Of a stretch of 11,991 nt of DNA, positions 1-6,900 are shown piece after piece. Below the pieces are notes generated by a model. It did no database searches. It was not told where the DNA came from and worked only from the letters and a program-made list of their open reading frames with translations. This DNA comes from Phoronis ovalis. Lineage: Eukaryota; Phoronida; Phoronidae. How positions within the stretch are numbered: the stretch's first letter is position 1; every line of letters begins with the position of its first letter. The translations under genes were made by a program, and so were the position numbers. The DNA lies in assembly GCA_028565635.1 (NCBI GenBank), contig JAOXYB010048691.1:1-11991 (forward strand). Reading direction: 5' to 3'.

Positions 1-457
1 TCGAAGTTTGGGCACTTTCACTGTAATTGGCTATGTAAGTTTCCATGACTGTTCGCGCAGCTCACAAGTCAGATTATATCAAGAGCTAGTGCAGAACGTC
101 ATGAACCAGGACTACCCATGCAGAACTGTGATTTATATTATTTTGAATTGTAATACATCATGATGCATATCCTCGTCTAAATGAATATTTGACATATTTT
201 CTTCACCACTGATGTCACATTGTACGATGTTTATAAAACCATCTTTAAGTATTTTACAAGTTCCTGAAACTTGAAATATTAACAGCAACTTCAATTTCCT
301 TTGGGTTTGACGATCGGGCTGTCTCAATGTTGGTTGATAACAAGGTCGGGCGGAAGCGGAAATGATTAAGGTTTAGGGTTGAAGGTCGCTGCAGTTGAGT
401 ATAAACAAAAACAGCGTGAATGTGACTGAATGTGGTGCCCACAGTAAAAGAAAATAA

Positions 458-575
458 CTCGCTGTTTGCTTATAAGAGGCAAGTAAATAAAGCTCGCTGC
501 TCGCATTTAAGAGTCCTGGACAATGGATGCTCGCTGCTCGGATTTAACAGACCAAATGCTCGCTGCTCGCGATAC
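458..575. repeat. Four degenerate CTCGCTGCTCG-containing repeats
   Basis: Units start at 458, 493, 530 and 559. The fuller ones read CTCGCTGCTCGCATTTAAGAG with variation (TTTG for CTCG in the first, AACAG at the end of the third, the fourth shortened). Spacing is 35, 37 and 29 bases and the spacers differ, so this is an interspersed short motif rather than a clean tandem array. Its GC content stands out from the AT-rich surroundings. Confidence 0.75.
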
Positions 576-586
576 CCCCCCCCCCC
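575..586. repeat. C12 homopolymer
   Basis: Twelve consecutive C bases directly follow the last CTCGCTGCTCG repeat. The length is likely variable between alleles and error-prone in sequencing. Confidence 0.95.
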
Positions 587-761
587 TACAGCCCTCATTA
601 ATTACTTGAGATTATGGAGAGGTTAAAATAATATACTTTAGATAAAATGAGGAAATGCTTTTCAGTGACAGTCGAACAGTGTTGCTGAGTAAACAGAATA
701 TCCCTTCATCAATCATGCCTGTCAAATGTGTTACACAAAGTTGTCACTTTATATTTTGTAG

Positions 762-959
762 ATGTTATATGCCGCATGCTTGGCTACAACAATGCTACTG
801 CAGTATATGGTGGTGCCCATTATGGTCAAGGAATTGGACTAACAGGTCTTGACAATGTCGAATGTACTGGTAACGAGACAAGCATTATGACCTGCACGCA
901 CAACGGGTGGGGAAATGAAAATTGTGGGCATAGTCAGGATGCCTCCGTTGCTTGTGACG
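762..959 (+). CDS. Exon: C-terminal two-thirds of an SRCR domain
   Basis: The exon is 198 nt, phase 1-1, with acceptor TTTTGTAG before 762 and donor GTAGGG after 959. It reads V-I-C-R-M-L-G-Y near the start, H-Y-G-Q-G, L-D-N-V-E-C-T-G-N-E, then C-T-H-N-G-W-G, N-C-G-H-S-Q-D-A and V-A-C near the end. These are the ordered hallmarks of SRCR domains (consensus VVCRQLG, FGQG, LDDVxCxGxE, CPHxGWG, NCGHxEDA, VxC). Five cysteines are present. The remaining one expected in a group A domain (in the W-G-T-V-C segment) belongs to an upstream exon outside the window. The absence of a cysteine after L-G and the splitting over more than one exon both favour group A over group B. Two N-glycosylation sequons (N-A-T and N-E-T) are visible. 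SRCR domains are extracellular ligand-binding modules. The domain call is firm; the ligand is unknown. Confidence 0.93.
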
Positions 960-3900
960 GTAGGGATACATCTGTATTAGAAAAATACTGTTGTGTATTA
1001 TTAAATGTGTGGAGCTATCATTGTTGACTGGTGGTAACGAAATACTTAATCATTTTTTTTGTTTTAGTTCCTTGGTTTTATGCAATTGCCAACATTTTCT
1101 AATCTATGTTGATTTTGTACATACAGAATGTTTTGAACCACCTGCTATCGAATATATGGTGACATAGAATTTACTAACACGTCAATGGGCTATCACACAA
1201 ATTACACGTGCAATGATGGCTTTGTAATGTCTGGTGATCCAGGGATAACATGTTATGCTAATTGGACATCGTCAACACCTGCACCAACTTGCATTACCTT
1301 AGCAGTCAAAGATATTTCCCCAAATTCAGAGCTCAGATTTGAGCTCAAAGTTATCAAATTTCATGTTGTTTAGAAACACTATTTAGGGATAGCACCACAT
1401 GTGATACATGTACGATCTTTTTTTGACTGCCTAAGACCAGAGAGTGGCTTAAATTCCAGTTTTGCATATTTGAGATTTGACGAGCCCAGTATTTTGAACT
1501 CCAATGAAGTAAATCGATCTTACTAATGTCACATCTAAAATATCTAGCAAATGAACGTGTTACACTTAAGTACAGTACAGGGGTGGTTATTTCATTGTAA
1601 AGAGTCACTGTGTTACCGAATTCTTATTTTTTGAAAAGTACATGATATTGTACCATAATTACAGTAAGTTTCCGAGTTACGCTCTCCAGTATATACAAAA
1701 TACTGGTTTGTGATGCTGTAAAATGAAGTCAGAACTATCTGTTGTGACGTGACGTTGAGTAGGGAAATGGGGGCGGTAGTGCTCGCAGCTCAAAGGAAAT
1801 AAAATAATGGAAAATGGAGAGGGTACGGGAAAGGGTAAATCTCATTGCATAGAAGTAAAACATGATAATCTGATTGCATAAACAAAAGTATTGCTACACT
1901 AAAACACGAAAATAAAACATTACATTTATCACATTGCACCGACCGAAATAAAATTCAATGAATACCACTGCACGACAATAACTTATGACCCTTTCACAGC
2001 TGTAGGAAAACAAATGTGCCCCCATTCCCTCCAAATACATGCAAGTACCTGCATAGGCTGAATGCTCACACGTAGTGGGAAATTGTGCTCGAGTATATAT
2101 AACAATTTGCGTTGCATGAATGCTCCATACGGAATTTGGGATTCTGTGATTCCTTAGCGATTCCTTAACAGACTAAACCAATGACATCAGAAAAATCTGA
2201 TTAACTGGCACAAACCAGTATTTAGTACTTTACTGGAAGAGAGCATAACTCGGAAACCTACAGTAACAAAAACTATGAAGATTCTTATACAACAATGCTC
2301 CGATGATCTTAGTTATTATTAAGTGAAAAATATATAAATATATCTTGTGACACAACATTTGTTGAATTTTAACAAATTTAATTCAATAAATATGAAGTGA
2401 CCGGCGTCTACTGGGCGTCTACTTTGATTTTCACTGCTGTTTAACTATCTGTCTTGTTTACACATGTAGATTTTACTTTCTTAACTTGATAATAACGAAT
2501 TAAGACCATCATAGTATTGTTGTACTAATAATTGCATCGTACGGGTGAATTTTTATTAAATTAAATTCCCAAAGACGATATTTTTTTAATAGAAAAGTGT
2601 CAGGATCAATTCGTCAGATATTGGGCCTATTATTAGGACCATTGCCTATGGATACTATTACTACTTACTATCCTAATAAGACTGTTAAATGTCCAGGATG
2701 GATGTCTGTTACCAAAATGAACTGATGACATATACGATAATATGCATACACTAAGTTAGCGTGACAGTGGGTTTGTGGGTAATGCATGTATATACTTGTT
2801 AATTCTTCTTCTTGCAATTAACAAGATTTTTCTAATTTGCGTTGATTTTATGCAAACAGAATGTGGTGAACCGTCTGCTATCGAAAATGGCGACAGCAAA
2901 TTTACAAGCACTTTTCTGGGCTCTCACACAAATTACACGTGCAATGTTGGGTTTAAAATGTCTGGCGACGCAAATGGAACATGTACTGCTGACGGTACAT
3001 GGTCAAACTCTGCTTCGACTTGTACAGGTATGTAGATTGTGTGTGTATGTGTATGTGTACGAGTGTGTGTGTGTGTGTGTGTGTGTGCGTGTGTGTGTGT
3101 GTAATTAACTATAGCTTTTGTTCATAAATCTCCTGAAAATGTAATGAATTGCATTTATTTTACAATATTAGTTTCATATTACAGTAGATAATTAGTAGAC
3201 AGTACATTGTGAAGATAAGTTTCCATGAAGATAAAAAGAGAAACAATTATGTAAAACCTCCAACGAGTGCTTTATTTCCGTTGTCGTTGCTTTGAATTCT
3301 GGTTTTAATCCACTGTTGCCAAAAAATAGTTAAGACAAATACCAAAGGTACAAGATAAAAGTCTTGCTATATTGACCTGTACAATATTTTTAGATGTCAG
3401 CTACGTTATTTTGCTTTATTTTTACATAGTACATGGACAACTGATTTCGTATGTTTTTGCAGAATAGAGGCACACATGACTATGGTTAGCCTTGTAGTTA
3501 TACAACGTAGATTTTTACCTGTTGGTTTAATTCAGTAATACTGTGTCTGTGCAAATGACTGCCAAATAGGTACACATGAGTGTTGCATTGTCAGCCTTGT
3601 AATTATATGGATAACTATATGTAGCTGATTCAGTATATATATATATATAGGACGAAAGCAGACGGCTGACTATTTGCTTTCACTTAATGGAACCACTAGT
3701 CGCAAATGCAATGTTTTTCTATGCAAGCTGCGTTTTGTGAATTAACATTGGTATAGTTCTCGCGTTTTGCTAGTTTTATTCACAAAGTGATATGCTGCAT
3801 GGTAGGTTTTGCGTTTGTATAACTGGAACCATAAAGTGACTTTTCCTTTCTTTCAGTTATCTACCGCAGGTTTGAATCCTACCGAGAACATTGTACACTA

Positions 3901-6900
3901 GTAATAATAACAATCATAATGTGAATTACTTCTCTTGTAGTTACACGTAGGTGTAGATATCTCTATACTAGGTTTAATGTGGACTTTGAACAACCATAGT
4001 CAATTTTAGTTTATTATCTCAAAAAGCAGAAGAACGATAATCTCTTGATGTATATAATATACAGTGGCCGAGATTGCTGTATATATGTTTAAGTTGAGAA
4101 GGCGCGGAACACTGACAGATGGATTTATTCGGACTGATATATACCGTAAAACAACAAAAGACTAGCAGACATAATAGATATCTCAGAATATGATAAAAAC
4201 AACCCCTTATTTATTTTGTATGTTTAACTGTAATATAAGTTACTCTATTAATTTGATAGAATCAAATAATTAACCTATATATGTTCAACTGATATTTTTG
4301 ACAACGAAATAAATACATACAACCAAAATTTCTGGTTGACAGTTCAAAGGCACCATTTTTAGATTTGACTTTATTGTTAAATCATTGCTTAAACTTATTT
4401 GACTTTTTTTCAGCATATGACTGTGGTAGACCACCTATTATGGATGACAGCATTAGAGACTTTAGTACCACTACATATCTTTCTACTGCACATTACGCAT
4501 GTTACAGCGGTTTTACACTGTCTGGTAATTCAACTATAGCATGCCAAAGTCATGGAACATGGGAAGCTGCACCAATTTGCACAGGTTTGTCAATTTTTAA
4601 CGTTTTCATTCACTACTTTATAACGCATGATTGAAAAATCCACAGCACCATTTCGACTTTGTTGTTAGCTGTACTGTTAAAATCATATACACTGTCGGGA
4701 GCAGAGTGACACATTTATGGAGAGACAGAAGGTATGACCTAAATACTATCATACATACATACTAGGACTTCTTCCAATAGAAAGAGTTCGCAAAACACTT
4801 GGACCTAATATCAAGTAATATAAAAAAACTTGTTTTTAGTGATAGTTGAACGATAATACACTCTGTTAAATTTCAGCCGTACGTAAGATTACACAGGAAG
4901 TCAGCGTTACTGTCAGAATTATCAACATTCAGTTTGAGAATGGTTTGAATGACGTAACTAGACTAGTTCCATGTTTTTAGTTTTGAAGATTAATATCGAA
5001 AACAGGGTAAGGATACAAAACACTACATGCAGGAAGTGGAAACGTAACTGCAACTATGTTAAGGTATTTTACCTGCCTGTCAAGCCCATTTTTATTAATA
5101 AAAATTCCAGAAACTTGATCAGTACAAATTAAGGATCTGATATAATTTGGTTAAGGACAGTTTTTTTTTAATTATGTGATATATTTAAATGTAAGCGTTA
5201 TTTATGCACAATTGTGCTACTCTTAGCAGCACATGTATGAAATAACATCCCTTATACGACTGTTTCAAGTAACAATTAGTTATCCCAATACTCATCGCCT
5301 ATAGTTTATGGCATGTAGAATACTAGGATTGCTGAACTAAACATCTTAAATGATAACTTAAGAAAAATAAGAGATTATGTAGTGCTTTAAATATAACCAA
5401 ACAGCACATTATAACCAAACCAAATAATATTGCATTACTGGTACATGATGCTTGCAACTATTGATGTTTTGGATGGTTTGGGTCGGCATGTCTTACATGC
5501 AGCTACCTATAGGCCCCCCTAGTATAACATGCGTATCCATTTTAAAAAGTAACAAAGGAAATAAATTCAGTTAGTGACTGGTTTATTACGCTTTCTTAAT
5601 GATGTAACTTTTATGTTCTAATATAAGATTACATATAAACAATCTAATAGTTCCAACACGTTAGTCGTTTAAACTGTTTTCTATTTAAAAAATCTTATCT
5701 TTTGTTTTAATTATGAAAATATTGTTACTTCATAACCAGTTTTTTCTTGTAGATGAGTGCACTTTTAAGAAATATACCTGGGTTCCTATATCTTATTGTA
5801 AATGCATTCCGACGTGGTAGCATTTTGGTCGACATGGATGTATAAACATCCATGTTATAGCTGATAGCATCAGAGATTTTACTACAACTACATCTGGCTC
5901 TTCTGCACATTACACATGTGACAATGGTTTTATAATGTCTGGAAATTCACAAATAACATGCCAAAACAATGGTATATGGGAAGCCGCACCAATTTGTACA
6001 GGTTTATCAATTTTTAAATGTTTTCATTCACCATTTTATAACGCATGATTGGAAAATTGATAGCGCCATTTCGATGTTGTTGTTATCTATGCTGTTAAAA
6101 CCGTATACACTGTCGGCAGCTGAGTGCCACATTTATGGAGAGACAGGAGGTATGACCTGAATACTATCATGCATACATGCTGGGGCTTCTTCTAATAGAA
6201 ATGAGTTCGCAGAAACTTGGACCTAATATCAAGTAATATAAAAAAACTTGTTTTTAGTGATAGTTGAACGATAATACACTCTTGTTAAATTTCAGCCGTA
6301 CGTAAGATTACACAGGAAGTCAGCGTTACTGTAAGAATTATCAACATTCAGTTTGAGAATGGTTTGAATGACGTAACTAGTTCCAAGTTTTTAGTTTTGA
6401 AGATGAATATCGAAAACAGGGTAAGTATTCAAAACACTACATGCAGGAAGTGGAAACATAACTGCAACTATGTTAAGGTATTGTACCTGCCTGTCAAGCC
6501 CATTTTTATTAATAAAAAATCCAGAAACTTGATCAGTACAAATTAAGGATCTGATATAATTTGATTAAGGACAATTTTGTTTTTAATTATGTGATATATT
6601 TAAATTTAAGCGTTATTTATGCACAATTGTGCTACTCTTAGCAGCACATGTATGAAATAACATCCCTTATACGACTGTTTCAAGTAACAATTAGTTATCC
6701 CAATACTCATCCTTCTAGTTTATGGCATGTAGAATACTAGGGTTGCTGAACTAAACATCTTAAATGCTAACATAAAAAAGTAAGAGCTTATGTAGTACTT
6801 TAAATATAACCAAACTAGACATTATAACTAAACCAAATAATATAGCATTACTAGTACATGATGCTTGCAACTATTGATGTTTTGGAGATGTGTGTATCTT

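Larger units (their letters stand above)
1..761 (+). other. Intron upstream of the SRCR exon
   Basis: No exon is recognisable. In particular I did not find the W-G-T-V-C-D-D segment that should encode the beginning of the SRCR domain, so this stretch is read as intron continuing beyond the window. It holds the short tandem repeat at 458-575 and a C12 tract at 575-586. Short open frames on both strands here show no domain or splice support. Confidence 0.6.
3028..4413 (+). other. Intron between the two upstream intact CCP exons
   Basis: This is AT-rich intron without a recognisable exon. It holds the (GT)n tract, a (TA)n run near 3633-3649, a tRNA-promoter-like B-box sequence at 3869-3879 (GGTTTGAATCC, with no convincing A box upstream), and one copy each of the two dispersed repeats (3998-4042 and 4096-4138). 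Confidence 0.7.
4585..5844 (+). repeat. Tandem duplication, left copy (about 1.26 kb)
   Basis: This segment runs from the donor of the second CCP exon through the broken SEA N-terminal exon and its 746-bp intron into the truncated SEA C-terminal exon. It matches 6002-7263 almost base for base with small indels: the shared order includes the ACACTGTCGG block, the AAAAAACTTGTTTTTAGTG block, the TGTGCTACTCTTAGCAGCAC block, the TATAGGCCCCC block and the acceptor TTTTTTCTTGTAG. Intron lengths are alike (292 and 746 bp here, 294 and 751 bp in the other copy). This copy carries the inactivating changes. Confidence 0.95.

Noticed and set aside
2718-2740. CTGATGA resembling the core of a hammerhead ribozyme
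   Set aside because: The required GAAA segment and the flanking stems are missing.
2842-3108. Alternative plus-strand frame across the CCP exon and GT tract
   Set aside because: It is a shifted frame of the CCP exon that ends in translated GT repeat. No domain is present.
3869-3879. GGTTTGAATCC resembling a tRNA/SINE B box
   Set aside because: I could not find a proper A box at the right distance, nor a tRNA fold or a SINE tail.
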